A stretch of DNA of 64,000 nucleotides. Origin: Croceimicrobium sp963977415 (GTDB lineage Bacteria; Bacteroidota; Bacteroidia; Flavobacteriales; Schleiferiaceae). Under the pieces are notes generated by a model. That model saw only the letters and a list, made by a program, of their open reading frames with translations, made no database searches and had not been told where the DNA came from. The stretch spans positions 1-64,000 of the forward strand of contig CAXBOS010000011.1 in the NCBI GenBank assembly GCA_963977415.1. Direction: 5' to 3'. Numbering within the stretch: the first letter of the stretch is position 1; each line of letters starts with the position of its first letter. Below are positions 52,964 to 61,101 of the stretch, one piece after another. The position numbers and the translations under genes are program-made.

Positions 52964-54282
52964 AAGAACAAGACAAAATTTATAGCAGCCGCAGCCAAAG
53001 AACCGGTAAGTTTATAACTACTGGTGCTAAAATTGGCCGTAATTACCTCAAGCACTATTCTAAGAAATTAATTAGTGGCGAGGATAATCAAGAGGAGTTA
53101 CAAGAAAAAAATGCCGAAGATGTTTACGATGCACTCAGCAATTTAAAGGGCAGTGCCTTAAAAGTAGCACAAATGTTAAGCATGGACCAAGGTTTATTGC
53201 CCCAGGCATACACCAATAAATTTGCCCAAGCTCAATATTCTGCACCGCCATTGTCCTACCCATTGGTTGTAAAAACATTTCAGCAGCATTTTAAAAAGGC
53301 GCCCAGTGAAATCTTTGATGAATTTTCGCGCAATAGTGTTGCCGCGGCCAGCATTGGACAAGTGCATAAGGCCAAATTAGACGGGAAAAACTTAGCCATT
53401 AAAATCCAGTACCCTGGAGTGGCGAATAGTATCCAGTCTGACTTAAAAATGGTTCGTCCCGTAGTGGGTGCCATGTTCAATATTAGCCAAACGGAAATTA
53501 GTCATTACCTTTCTGAAGTAGAGGAAAGACTTTTGGAGGAAACCGATTATCTCCTAGAACTGAAGCGCAGCCGAGAAATAACGGAAGCCTGTGCCCACAT
53601 TGAAGGACTAGAGTTTCCCAAGTACTATGAAGATTTATCTTCAGCAAAGGTGCTTACCATGGATTGGCTGGATGGCTATCATCTCGACAAATTTTTAGCT
53701 CTAAACCCTAGTCAAGAAATACGCAATAAGATTGGGCAGGTTATTTGGGATTTTTATGATTTTCAAATACACCGCTTACAACAAGTACATGCCGATCCTC
53801 ACCCAGGTAATTTCCTTTTTCAAGAAGATGGCACCGTTGGAGTAATTGATTTTGGCTGTATCAAAGAACTGCAGGAAGATTTCTACCGCAAATACTTCCA
53901 AATTATGAAGCCTGCCATTAGCGACGATGACGAGGAATTTAGTGACCTACTCTACCAATTGCAATTCTTATTAAAAAGTGACAAGACGGAAGAAGTAAGT
54001 CATTTTAAGGAAATCTATAAAGATGTTTTGGAATTACTGGGTCGTCCCTTTTTCAGTGAAACCTTCGACTTTTCCGACAAATCTTACTTTGAGAAAATTT
54101 ACGCTATGAGCGACATTTTCAAGAATGATAAAATGGTGAAGAATGCAAAAGCGGGCCGAGGACCAAAGGATGCGATTTATTTAAACCGTACCTATTTCGG
54201 ACTCTATTCGATGTTGCATTCTTTAGGTTCTAAGGTTATAACTAATTCGGCGGTAGATGCCTTATTTACTGAGAAAGTCTAA
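52960..54282 (+). CDS. ABC1/UbiB-family atypical kinase
   Basis: A 440-residue member of the ABC1/ADCK/UbiB family of atypical kinase-like ATPases involved in isoprenoid quinone and lipid metabolism. Motifs are ASIGQVHKAKL (about residue 130), AIKIQYPGV, VLTMDWLDGYHLD, QVHADPHPGNFLF with the catalytic Asp, and VIDFGCIKEL with the metal-binding Asp. The inhibitory KxGQ motif is present in modified form as Lys68-Val-Ala-Gln71 (LKVAQML). The gene overlaps the TetR gene by 4 bp. A small outer-membrane protein gene follows after 22 bp. Confidence 0.9.
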   Translation: MKEQDKIYSSRSQRTGKFITTGAKIGRNYLKHYSKKLISGEDNQEELQEKNAEDVYDALSNLKGSALKVAQMLSMDQGLLPQAYTNKFAQAQYSAPPLSYPLVVKTFQQHFKKAPSEIFDEFSRNSVAAASIGQVHKAKLDGKNLAIKIQYPGVANSIQSDLKMVRPVVGAMFNISQTEISHYLSEVEERLLEETDYLLELKRSREITEACAHIEGLEFPKYYEDLSSAKVLTMDWLDGYHLDKFLALNPSQEIRNKIGQVIWDFYDFQIHRLQQVHADPHPGNFLFQEDGTVGVIDFGCIKELQEDFYRKYFQIMKPAISDDDEEFSDLLYQLQFLLKSDKTEEVSHFKEIYKDVLELLGRPFFSETFDFSDKSYFEKIYAMSDIFKNDKMVKNAKAGRGPKDAIYLNRTYFGLYSMLHSLGSKVITNSAVDALFTEKV

Positions 54283-54304
54283 ATTGCAGCTGCAAAATTT
54301 TAGC

Positions 54305-54808
54305 ATGACAAAGTTTTATTTTTTAGCTATTTTTAGTCTTTTCGCAATTTTTAATCTAAAAGCTCAGACGCATAGTCTAGGTTTTAGAACGGGTAGTGGT
54401 CAAGTTTCTGGGGCAGAGGTTTCTTATCAATATAAACTAAATGACATTAACCGCATTCAGTTAGACTTAGGTTTACGCAGCCGAAAAGGTGTTGATGCTT
54501 TTAAAGTGAGTGGCCTATATCAGTGGGTGCAAGATTTACCCCAACTTGAAAAAGGCTTTAATTGGCATTATGGTTTCGGCGCTGGGCTAGGCTTTATTTC
54601 CTTTGATCAAGGCCTTTTTCCAAGCGAAAATTATGGAACTACCCTCTTCAGCTTAGATGGAATGGTGGGTTTAGAATATTCTTTTAAAGAATTAGCAGAC
54701 ATTCCCTTACAAGCAGGAATTGACCTAAAACCTTCCTTGCAGTTTTTTAGCGGTTATTTTGATTTGATTGGAGTAGATTTGGCTTTAAGTTTAAGATGGC
54801 AATTTTAA
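54305..54808 (+). CDS. Small outer-membrane beta-barrel-like protein
   Basis: A 167-residue exported protein. The ATG at 54305 gives MTKFYFLAIFSLFAIFNLKAQ as signal peptide. The in-frame ATG at 54257 lies inside the kinase gene. The mature part alternates hydrophobic and polar residues with Gly and aromatic caps: THSLGFRTGSGQVSGAEVSYQYKL, FNWHYGFGAGLGFISF, and the final VDLALSLRWQF ending in Phe. This is the typical pattern of an eight-stranded outer-membrane barrel assembled by BamA. Function unknown. Confidence 0.75.
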   Translation: MTKFYFLAIFSLFAIFNLKAQTHSLGFRTGSGQVSGAEVSYQYKLNDINRIQLDLGLRSRKGVDAFKVSGLYQWVQDLPQLEKGFNWHYGFGAGLGFISFDQGLFPSENYGTTLFSLDGMVGLEYSFKELADIPLQAGIDLKPSLQFFSGYFDLIGVDLALSLRWQF

Positions 54809-54811
54809 AAG

Positions 54812-55351
54812 ATGAATTTTTGTAGCAATTGTGGTAGCAGTCATATAGATTTTATTATCCCTTCCGGGGATGAGAGAAAACGCTTTGTATGCTCACAATG
54901 CCAAACCATATTCTACGATAATCCCCGCATGATTGTGGGCTGTATCATTGAAAATGACGACCAAGAAATAATGCTTTGTCGCCGTGGGATTGAGCCGCGT
55001 TTAGGCTTCTGGAATTTACCCTGTGGCTTTTTAGAGAATGATGAAAAGATAGAAGACGGCGCTCTACGTGAAGTAAAAGAAGAAACAGGTGCAGAAGTGA
55101 AACTAGAAGGCTTGCACATCGTTTATAATCTTCCCAAAGCGCAACAAGTTTACTTAATTTTCAAAGCAAAGATGCAAAGTGATTATATTCATCTTACTCC
55201 TGAAAGCACGGAAATATCTTTTTTCTCTCTGAAAGAAATCCCTTGGGAAGAACTTGCCTTTTCAAGTAATGCATTTGCCATCAAACACCTTATCGATCTT
55301 AAAGAAAACCCAAAGCTAAATAGCCTTTCTATTGGCAGCTTTCCTTCTTAA
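54812..55351 (+). CDS. Nudix hydrolase with N-terminal zinc ribbon
   Basis: A 179-residue protein. A zinc ribbon (CSNCGSS ... FVCSQCQ, Cys at about 4, 7, 28 and 31) precedes a Nudix domain with the intact box GFLENDEKIEDGALREVKEE ending TGAEV (about residues 70-94), which binds the catalytic metal. Zinc-ribbon Nudix enzymes include NADH pyrophosphatases and ADP-ribose or FAD hydrolases. The NudC-type SQPWPFP motif is not present, so ADP-ribose or a related nucleotide is more likely. It lies 3 bp from both neighbours. Confidence 0.9.
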   Translation: MNFCSNCGSSHIDFIIPSGDERKRFVCSQCQTIFYDNPRMIVGCIIENDDQEIMLCRRGIEPRLGFWNLPCGFLENDEKIEDGALREVKEETGAEVKLEGLHIVYNLPKAQQVYLIFKAKMQSDYIHLTPESTEISFFSLKEIPWEELAFSSNAFAIKHLIDLKENPKLNSLSIGSFPS

Positions 55352-55354
55352 ATT

Positions 55355-56026
55355 ATGAGTAGTACCAACCTTCCCCTTCATTATGTTCAACAAGCCGCAT
55401 CTATTAAATATGGCACTAAAGCCCCTTTAGTAGTTATGGTTCATGGCTATGGTAGTCATGAAAATGATCTTTTTGGATTAAGGGATTACCTCTCGCCTGA
55501 TGTGCATTATGTTAGCGTACGAGCGCCCCTAAACTTAGGTTTTGGTGGCTTTGCATGGTATCCGATAAACTTCGATAATTTAGGAAAGAAAGAATCAGAT
55601 ACAATTCAAGCAGCAGAAAGTCGTGATTTGCTAATGCGATTTATTAAAGAATATAAAAAGGCACATAATTTAGAGAATAATCCGGTTTGGCTACTGGGCT
55701 TCAGTCAGGGTGCAATTTTAAGCTATGGCCTAGCACTCAACTATCCTGATCAGTTTAAATGCGTAATGCCCTTAAGCGGTTATATTTTAAAGGAAATTGT
55801 TCCCTCTACTTTCAAGGAAGGCGCTTTTAAAAATATTTCCTTCTTTATTTCCCATGGTCAAGAGGATGATGTAATTCCCATCACCGCTCCCCGCCAAGGA
55901 TTAGCGGTACTAGAACAGTTAAAGATCAATCACATCTACCGTGAGTACCGCCAAGGCCATGGTATAGGACCCGAAAATTTACAAGACTTAAAAACATGGT
56001 TTTTTAAGGAGTTAGAGAAAATATAG
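55355..56026 (+). CDS. Phospholipase/carboxylesterase-type alpha/beta hydrolase
   Basis: A 223-residue alpha/beta hydrolase of the carboxylesterase/lysophospholipase (YpfH/EstB-like) group. The nucleophile elbow is GFSQGAIL (Ser at about residue 117). The oxyanion region is VMVHGYGSHENDLFGL. The acid lies in HGQEDDVIPI, and the catalytic His in YRQGHGIGPENL. No signal peptide, so it is cytoplasmic. It ends the run of closely packed plus-strand genes from the TetR regulator onwards. Confidence 0.88.
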   Translation: MSSTNLPLHYVQQAASIKYGTKAPLVVMVHGYGSHENDLFGLRDYLSPDVHYVSVRAPLNLGFGGFAWYPINFDNLGKKESDTIQAAESRDLLMRFIKEYKKAHNLENNPVWLLGFSQGAILSYGLALNYPDQFKCVMPLSGYILKEIVPSTFKEGAFKNISFFISHGQEDDVIPITAPRQGLAVLEQLKINHIYREYRQGHGIGPENLQDLKTWFFKELEKI

Positions 56027-56299
56027 ACTCAAATTTCACTCTTCATAAAGTGTAAATGTCGCTTTGTAACTTTCTCAAATGCGGAAATTCAAAATTTCTA
56101 ATAAATCATTTTGACTTTTTCCAATTAAGGAGATGAATTTCAAGATAATTGTGAAAAATGAGTTTTGCACCAAAACTGCTCCTTAAAATTTGCAATACCT
56201 TTATTTCGGGATGTATTTAATTTGCCTCAGGTATTGTTAAGACAGTATTGATCCGAACTCATGGTAAATACCTTATTCCCAATTTCACCCCTCCTTTTA

Positions 56300-56443
56300 T
56301 TATGAGTTCGGTTTTTTTCTCTCTCTTCTGCAGCGTTCCGAACAATACCTCACCTCTTCCCAATTCCGCTCCCATTTCTTACGCCAAGTAAAAGGCCGCT
56401 CACAATGCGCACATATTTTAATCGGTAAATCACCTTTTTTCAT
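56300..56443 (-). CDS. DUF2256 protein, 47 residues
   Basis: A small gene in the 675-bp gap before the photolyase-related gene. It reads MKKGDLPIKICAHCERPFTW, then RKKWERNWEEVRYCSERCRR and a basic tail ending KKPNS. Four cysteines form CxxC (Cys11, Cys14) and CxxxC (Cys34, Cys38) pairs, likely a small zinc site. The sequence matches the DUF2256 family over its length. DUF2256 has no established function. It is transcribed opposite to the photolyase gene. On either side, 56027-56299 and 56444-56700 hold nothing recognisable. Confidence 0.85.
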   Translation of the reverse strand: MKKGDLPIKICAHCERPFTWRKKWERNWEEVRYCSERCRRERKKPNS

Positions 56444-56700
56444 GGAGCATTAACACGGGTAAAGGAGAGAAGTTCGTTGAAGCCAAAAGACCACTACTCT
56501 TTTTAATAAGAACCGCTAGGGTAGATAGATCGGACTCAGAAATTGATAACGAGACCATCTCCGAAAGGAAAATGAAAATTCGCTTTCGGTAGCTTTAGAA
56601 AAGCAAGTCTAGTATCCTTTAAAAATCAAGAAATCTCAGCGAAAAAACACCTGGCCATCAACAATTATGGCGCAGACAAGTTTTATAACAAACATTCGGT

Positions 56701-58194
56701 ATGCCGCAGCGCTTAGTCTTAATCTTGGGCGATTCCCTCTTTGCAAATCATAAAGCTTTGGAGCTAGATAATGATTGTATCATTTTTATGGCAGAAGACT
56801 GGGAATTGTGCACCCACTTTAAGTATCACAAACAAAAACTGGTTTTCTTTTTAAGTGCCATGCGGCATCATGCCGCCGATTTAAAAAAGCGGTATAACCT
56901 CGTCTACCATTCATTAGCCGAAAAAACTAGCGATGGAAATTACTTTAGTTATCTCAATGATTTATACCGTAAAAACCCCAGCCTGAAACAGGTCGAAAGC
57001 TATGTAATTGAAGATGCTTTCTTTGAAAAACAACTAAGAGCATGGGCCCAAGAAAAGGGACTCAGTCTAATATTTAGAGAATCGCCTAAGTTCCTCTTTT
57101 CAGAAGATGACTTTAAAGAATATCTCTCGGAAACTAAAAAACCGCTTCTTTATCAATACTATCAGCGAAAGCGTAAAGAGTTAAAAATTCTGCTCGATAG
57201 CGATGGAAAACCTCTTGGTGGTAAATGGAGTCTCGATGAGGATAACCGTAAAAAACTACCTAAAAACATTGGTATTCCTCCTAGTATTAATTTTGATGCC
57301 GATGCCATTGATCAAGAAGTTATGGCCGAAGTTTCCGAGAAATTTGAAGATCACCCAGGTAGCCTCGATTATTACCAATGGCAAACCACGCGAGCAGGGG
57401 CCCTGCAGGTTTTGGAAGATTTCATTGCCCAAAAACTCAATAATTTCGGTCCTTATGAAGATGCCTTCGAACCGGATCAAGTCTTCCTCTTCCACTCTAC
57501 CCTTTCGCCTTATTTAAATATTGGCCTTTTGCAGCCAATGGAAGTTTTAGATGCCGTTCTTGCAAATTTTTCTCCCGAAAACAGTCACCTTCCCAGCTAC
57601 GAAGGCTTTGTACGTCAACTAATTGGCTGGCGCGAATTTATACGAGGCATGTATCGTAATTTCAACTTTCACCAAAACCATTTTGGACAAAAGCGTAAAA
57701 TGAAAGAAGCTTGGTACACCGCTACTACGGGCATTCCGCCGATTGACGATGCGATTAAAAAAGTACAAAGCTATGCCTTCAATCACCATATTGAACGCCT
57801 AATGGTTTTGGGAAATGCCATGCTACTTTGCGGCTTACATCCCGACGAGGTAAACCGCTGGTTTATGGAAATGTACATTGATAGTGCCGACTGGGTAATG
57901 GAACCTAATGTTTATGGCATGAGTCAGTATGCAACAGGCGATCTTTTTGCCACCAAACCATATATTGCCGGCAGTAATTACTTACGTAAGATGAGTCATT
58001 ACCCCAAGGGCGATTGGTGTGATATTATGGATGGTTTATATTGGCGCTTTATTGACCAACATCGTCCTACCTTTGCCAATAACCCTCGGATGGCTTTTAT
58101 GCTAAAAAGTTTAGATAAGATGGATCTTGCCAAACGCGATCGCATTTTTAAAGCTGCCGCAGATTGGCAAGAAAAGGTTTCCTTTATAGAATGA
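56701..58194 (+). CDS. Deoxyribodipyrimidine photolyase-related protein (FeS-BCP/PhrB-like family, without cluster ligands)
   Basis: A 497-residue photolyase-superfamily protein of the DPRP group. The N terminus MPQRLVLILGDSLFANHKAL and FMAEDWELCTHFKYHKQKL are typical, as are IGWREFIRGMYRNFN, HHIERLMVLGNAMLL, DSADWVMEPNVYGMSQYATGD and NPRMAFMLKSLDKM in the FAD domain. Characterised members (PhrB, CryB) bind a [4Fe-4S] cluster through four Cys. Here the first ligand region reads GIPPIDDAI without Cys, and the segment that normally holds three ligands is shortened to KGDWCDIMDGLYW with only Cys440. It is therefore probably cluster-free. The stop overlaps the lycopene cyclase start (ATGA). Confidence 0.9.
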   Translation: MPQRLVLILGDSLFANHKALELDNDCIIFMAEDWELCTHFKYHKQKLVFFLSAMRHHAADLKKRYNLVYHSLAEKTSDGNYFSYLNDLYRKNPSLKQVESYVIEDAFFEKQLRAWAQEKGLSLIFRESPKFLFSEDDFKEYLSETKKPLLYQYYQRKRKELKILLDSDGKPLGGKWSLDEDNRKKLPKNIGIPPSINFDADAIDQEVMAEVSEKFEDHPGSLDYYQWQTTRAGALQVLEDFIAQKLNNFGPYEDAFEPDQVFLFHSTLSPYLNIGLLQPMEVLDAVLANFSPENSHLPSYEGFVRQLIGWREFIRGMYRNFNFHQNHFGQKRKMKEAWYTATTGIPPIDDAIKKVQSYAFNHHIERLMVLGNAMLLCGLHPDEVNRWFMEMYIDSADWVMEPNVYGMSQYATGDLFATKPYIAGSNYLRKMSHYPKGDWCDIMDGLYWRFIDQHRPTFANNPRMAFMLKSLDKMDLAKRDRIFKAAADWQEKVSFIE

Positions 58195-59378
58195 AACACT
58201 ACGATTTCATATTTGCCGGCGGAGGCGGGAGCAGTCTCGCATTACTACTAGCCCTCCATAATATTGATGGACTAAAGGACTTCTCGGTTTTAATAATTGA
58301 ACCCGATCCTAAAAATACCAACGATAGAACTTGGTGTTTTTGGACCGATCACCGCGATAATGCTTTCCCTTTGGTAAAAGATATTATCGATCATCGCTGG
58401 ACGAAAATTAATAATGTTCATCAGCAAATTAGTGCTCTAAAACCATTCGAATACATTCAAATTCGCTCGGCCGAATTTTACGCTAAAGCAGATGAGATAT
58501 TAGCACAATACCCGCAAGTAGAAAGGATAAGGGATAAAGTCATCTCCCTGGAGGAACAAAAAGACCGGCTAGTAATTAGCACTGAAAAGGAAAATTTTAG
58601 TTGTGATAAGCTTTTCGACAGCCGTCCGCCTAAACTAAAAAGCAGCGAATTACTCTGGCAGAGTTTTGTAGGTTGGCGCATCAAAACTGACAAAGCAGTT
58701 TTTGATACCGACACTTGTACTTTAATGGATTTTGAAGTACCCCAAAATGGCGCCTTACAGTTTATGTATTTGCTTCCTACAGCTGAAAACAAAGCTCTAA
58801 TTGAATTTACGCGCTTTGGGTCGGCGGTACTTAGTAAAGAGGAATCTGTTCCGATTATAGAAAAATACCTAACCGATATGGGTATTGCTACTTATGAAAT
58901 AGAAGAATGGGAAATTGATAAAATCCCCATGAGTGTAGAGCTAAACCGAGCCGCTCGTTTTTACCCCCAAGACCAACGTATCATACCTATTGGTTTAAGT
59001 GCTGGCAACGCGAAAGCTTCCACTGGCTTTGCCTTCAAAAACATTTTAAAGCACAGTGCACATTTGGCAGCGCATCTGCATAAGCGCGAAAAACGCCTGC
59101 CGCGCCCCGTGCAAAAAGTAAATTTTAAATATTACGACCAGTTATTGCTGCGTCTTTTAAATCAGAAGCCAGATTTATCGAAAAAGCTCTTTGTGCGTTT
59201 GTTTGAAAAACACCCTTTAAATCGCATTTTGCGTTTTTTAGACGAAGAAACAAGCTTTGGCGAAGATTTACAGATTATGTATCAAATGCCATGGTTGCCA
59301 TTTTTCTGGTCGATTAAAGAAAGTATTCTGCATGGCGGTTCTATTGCTAAGCCCGGCGAAAGAAAGAAACACTCATAA
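58191..59378 (+). CDS. crtY: Lycopene cyclase (CrtY type)
   Basis: Converts lycopene to beta-carotene. It has 395 residues from the ATG at 58191, which overlaps the photolyase stop; the in-frame start at 58164 lies inside that gene. The N-terminal dinucleotide-binding motif is FIFAGGGGSSLALLLAL. Family motifs are DRTWCFWTD (about residue 45), SRPPKL, WQSFVGWRI, TLMDFEVPQ and SVELNRAARFYP, and then GLSAGNAKASTGFAFKNI. This matches the Flavobacteria-type beta-cyclase. No other carotenoid gene lies in the window, but the coupling to a photolyase gene suggests a shared light-protection role. A terminator follows. Confidence 0.92.
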   Translation: MKHYDFIFAGGGGSSLALLLALHNIDGLKDFSVLIIEPDPKNTNDRTWCFWTDHRDNAFPLVKDIIDHRWTKINNVHQQISALKPFEYIQIRSAEFYAKADEILAQYPQVERIRDKVISLEEQKDRLVISTEKENFSCDKLFDSRPPKLKSSELLWQSFVGWRIKTDKAVFDTDTCTLMDFEVPQNGALQFMYLLPTAENKALIEFTRFGSAVLSKEESVPIIEKYLTDMGIATYEIEEWEIDKIPMSVELNRAARFYPQDQRIIPIGLSAGNAKASTGFAFKNILKHSAHLAAHLHKREKRLPRPVQKVNFKYYDQLLLRLLNQKPDLSKKLFVRLFEKHPLNRILRFLDEETSFGEDLQIMYQMPWLPFFWSIKESILHGGSIAKPGERKKHS

Positions 59379-59404
59379 AAAAGGCCGGCTAAACCGACCT
59401 TTTC
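59377..59404 (-). terminator. Intrinsic terminator between crtY and yebC
   Basis: An AAAGGCCGG/CCGACCTTT stem with a short loop lies between convergent genes. On the minus strand all positions pair (one G-U) and a run of T follows, so it serves yebC best. On the plus strand there is one mismatch but also a T-rich tail. Confidence 0.75.
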
Positions 59405-59410
59405 CTATTC

Positions 59411-60121
59411 TTAGGCAATATTGGTAAAAACCGCTTGCACATCATCGTCATCGTCGAGCTTATCGAGTAATTTTTCGATGTCCACGTTTTGCTCATCCGT
59501 AAATTCTACTTCGGTGGTTGGATAGCGTTTTAAGCTCGCATTTTTAACTTCGTAATTGCGTTCTTCTAAGGCGTGAGACAATGTGCCGAAATCCGTATAA
59601 TCGCCATAGATATAAACCGACTCTTCGTCTGCCTCAATACTTTCTAGGCCAAAATCAATTAAATCGAGTTCCATTTCTTCCTCATCAAAACCTTCCGGTA
59701 TGGCAATTTCAAAAACTGCTTTACGGTCGAACATAAACTCTAAAGAACCATTGGGAACTATTTGTCCGCCCGATTTATTAAAGTAAGACTTTACATTGGC
59801 GACGGTGCGAGTGGTGTTATCGGTTGCGCATTCAATAAATACAAGCACACCATGTGGGCCTTTACCCTCGTAATTAATTTCCGTATAGTTGGCTGCATCG
59901 CTTCCCGTCGCTCTTTTTACCGCACGCTCAATATTATCCTTAGGCATGTTTTGCGCCTTGGCATTATTTATCGCTGTACGCAGAGCCGAATTTGTACTGG
60001 GATCATCACCACCCTCTTTGGCCGCCATGGTTATTGCTTTCGCGAGACGCGGAAACAAACGCGACATTTTTCCCCATCGTTTTTCTTTTGCAGCTTTACG
60101 GTATTCGAATGCTCTTCCCAT
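59411..60121 (-). CDS. yebC: YebC/PmpR-family regulator
   Basis: A 236-residue member of the widespread YebC/PmpR/TACO1 family, annotated as DNA-binding regulators and in several bacteria linked to translation of difficult peptides. Landmarks are MGRAFEYRKAAKEKRWGKMS, ITMAAKEGGDDPSTNSALR, AKAQNMPKDNIERAVKRATG, YEGKGPHGVLVFIECATDN and VKSYFNKSGGQIVPNGSLEFMF. Full normal length. Transcribed from its own promoter divergent to the hydrolase gene. Confidence 0.95.
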   Translation of the reverse strand: MGRAFEYRKAAKEKRWGKMSRLFPRLAKAITMAAKEGGDDPSTNSALRTAINNAKAQNMPKDNIERAVKRATGSDAANYTEINYEGKGPHGVLVFIECATDNTTRTVANVKSYFNKSGGQIVPNGSLEFMFDRKAVFEIAIPEGFDEEEMELDLIDFGLESIEADEESVYIYGDYTDFGTLSHALEERNYEVKNASLKRYPTTEVEFTDEQNVDIEKLLDKLDDDDDVQAVFTNIA

Positions 60122-60154
60122 ATTTTATAAAATAATATTGTACTATTGAAGTCG

Positions 60155-60162
60155 CAAATTTA
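60155..60162 (-). promoter_or_regulatory. Promoter -7 element for yebC
   Basis: The minus strand reads TAAATTTGCGAC, matching TAnnTTTG with the GCG extension, 34 bp before the start codon. No TTG at the usual -33 spacing. Confidence 0.45.
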
Positions 60163-60224
60163 ATCTTTCATTTGTCAATATCTATAGACAGTGAACGATT
60201 ATCAGAATAGCTTGTTTATACCTT

Positions 60225-61013
60225 ATGTTGCATTATAAAACATACCGCCATAGCGACATCCAGAGAGATTGGGTTACCTTCATTCATGGGGCTGGAGGCA
60301 GTAGCAGTATTTGGTTTAGACAAATTCGCGATTTCAAGGAAAAGTATAATGTGCTTTTGGTTGACTTACGTGGGCACGGCGATTCCAAATCGCACCTAAG
60401 TAAGCAGAATTTCCCCACTTACACTTTCGAAGATATTAGCGAAGATGTAATTGAAGTTTTAGACCATCTACAAATTGAGAAATCCAATTTTGTTGGAATT
60501 TCTTTAGGCACTATCATAATTAGAGAAATATCAGAAAACCACCCAGAGCGTGTTGCTAAAATGGTTTTAGGTGGAGCTATTATTAAACTAAATTTTCGCT
60601 CACAGTTGCTAATGCGTTTGGGCGTTTGGTGTAAATCAGTGGTTCCATATATTTTGCTATACAAGCTTTTTGCTTGGATCATAATGCCAAAATCGAAACA
60701 TAAAGAATCGCGTAACCTTTTTGTACGCGAGGCTAAAAAGCTTTATCAAAAAGAATTCATTCGTTGGTTTAAACTTGCGGCAGAAATCAACCCTTTATTA
60801 AGTTCGCATCGCGAAAAGCATAGCTCCCATCCTACTTTATACCTGATGGGCGACGAAGATCATATGTTTTTACCTTCCATTAGAAAGCTAGTAAGTCAGG
60901 CGCAAAATGCCAAAAAGCAAGTGCAACTTATGGTTATCGAAAGCTGTGGTCACGTGGTAAATGTGGAAAAGCCTTTGGAGTTTAACCAAAAGGTAATTGG
61001 TTTTATTGGCTAA
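60225..61013 (+). CDS. Alpha/beta hydrolase
   Basis: A 262-residue alpha/beta hydrolase-fold enzyme. It shows the oxyanion region FIHGAGGSSSIW, the strand VDLRGHGDSKS, and the nucleophile elbow GISLGT (Ser at about residue 92). The acid is in YLMGDEDHMFLPS, and the catalytic His in CGHVVNVEKPLEFNQ. The fold is clear but the substrate cannot be told. It is transcribed alone, divergently from yebC. Its stop codon lies directly beside an out-of-frame open frame on the minus strand (61010-61156). Confidence 0.88.
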   Translation: MLHYKTYRHSDIQRDWVTFIHGAGGSSSIWFRQIRDFKEKYNVLLVDLRGHGDSKSHLSKQNFPTYTFEDISEDVIEVLDHLQIEKSNFVGISLGTIIIREISENHPERVAKMVLGGAIIKLNFRSQLLMRLGVWCKSVVPYILLYKLFAWIIMPKSKHKESRNLFVREAKKLYQKEFIRWFKLAAEINPLLSSHREKHSSHPTLYLMGDEDHMFLPSIRKLVSQAQNAKKQVQLMVIESCGHVVNVEKPLEFNQKVIGFIG

Positions 61014-61101
61014 GCATCCGCCGTTTTTTTCGCTTTCGCAGATGCCTCTTTACGAGGTGTATCTTCTTTAAAGATTGTACTCGTTTGCCAAATTTCATCA
61101 C

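Noticed and set aside
56133..56186. 17-residue open frame preceded by AAGGAG
   Set aside because: Too short, no recognisable features, and Bacteroidota rarely rely on Shine-Dalgarno sequences, so the purine run is weak evidence.
61003..61095. 31-residue very basic open frame with ATG on the minus strand
   Set aside because: The high Lys/Arg content is a frame artefact of the A-rich stretch, and the frame overlaps the end of the hydrolase gene; the neighbouring frame looks more protein-like.
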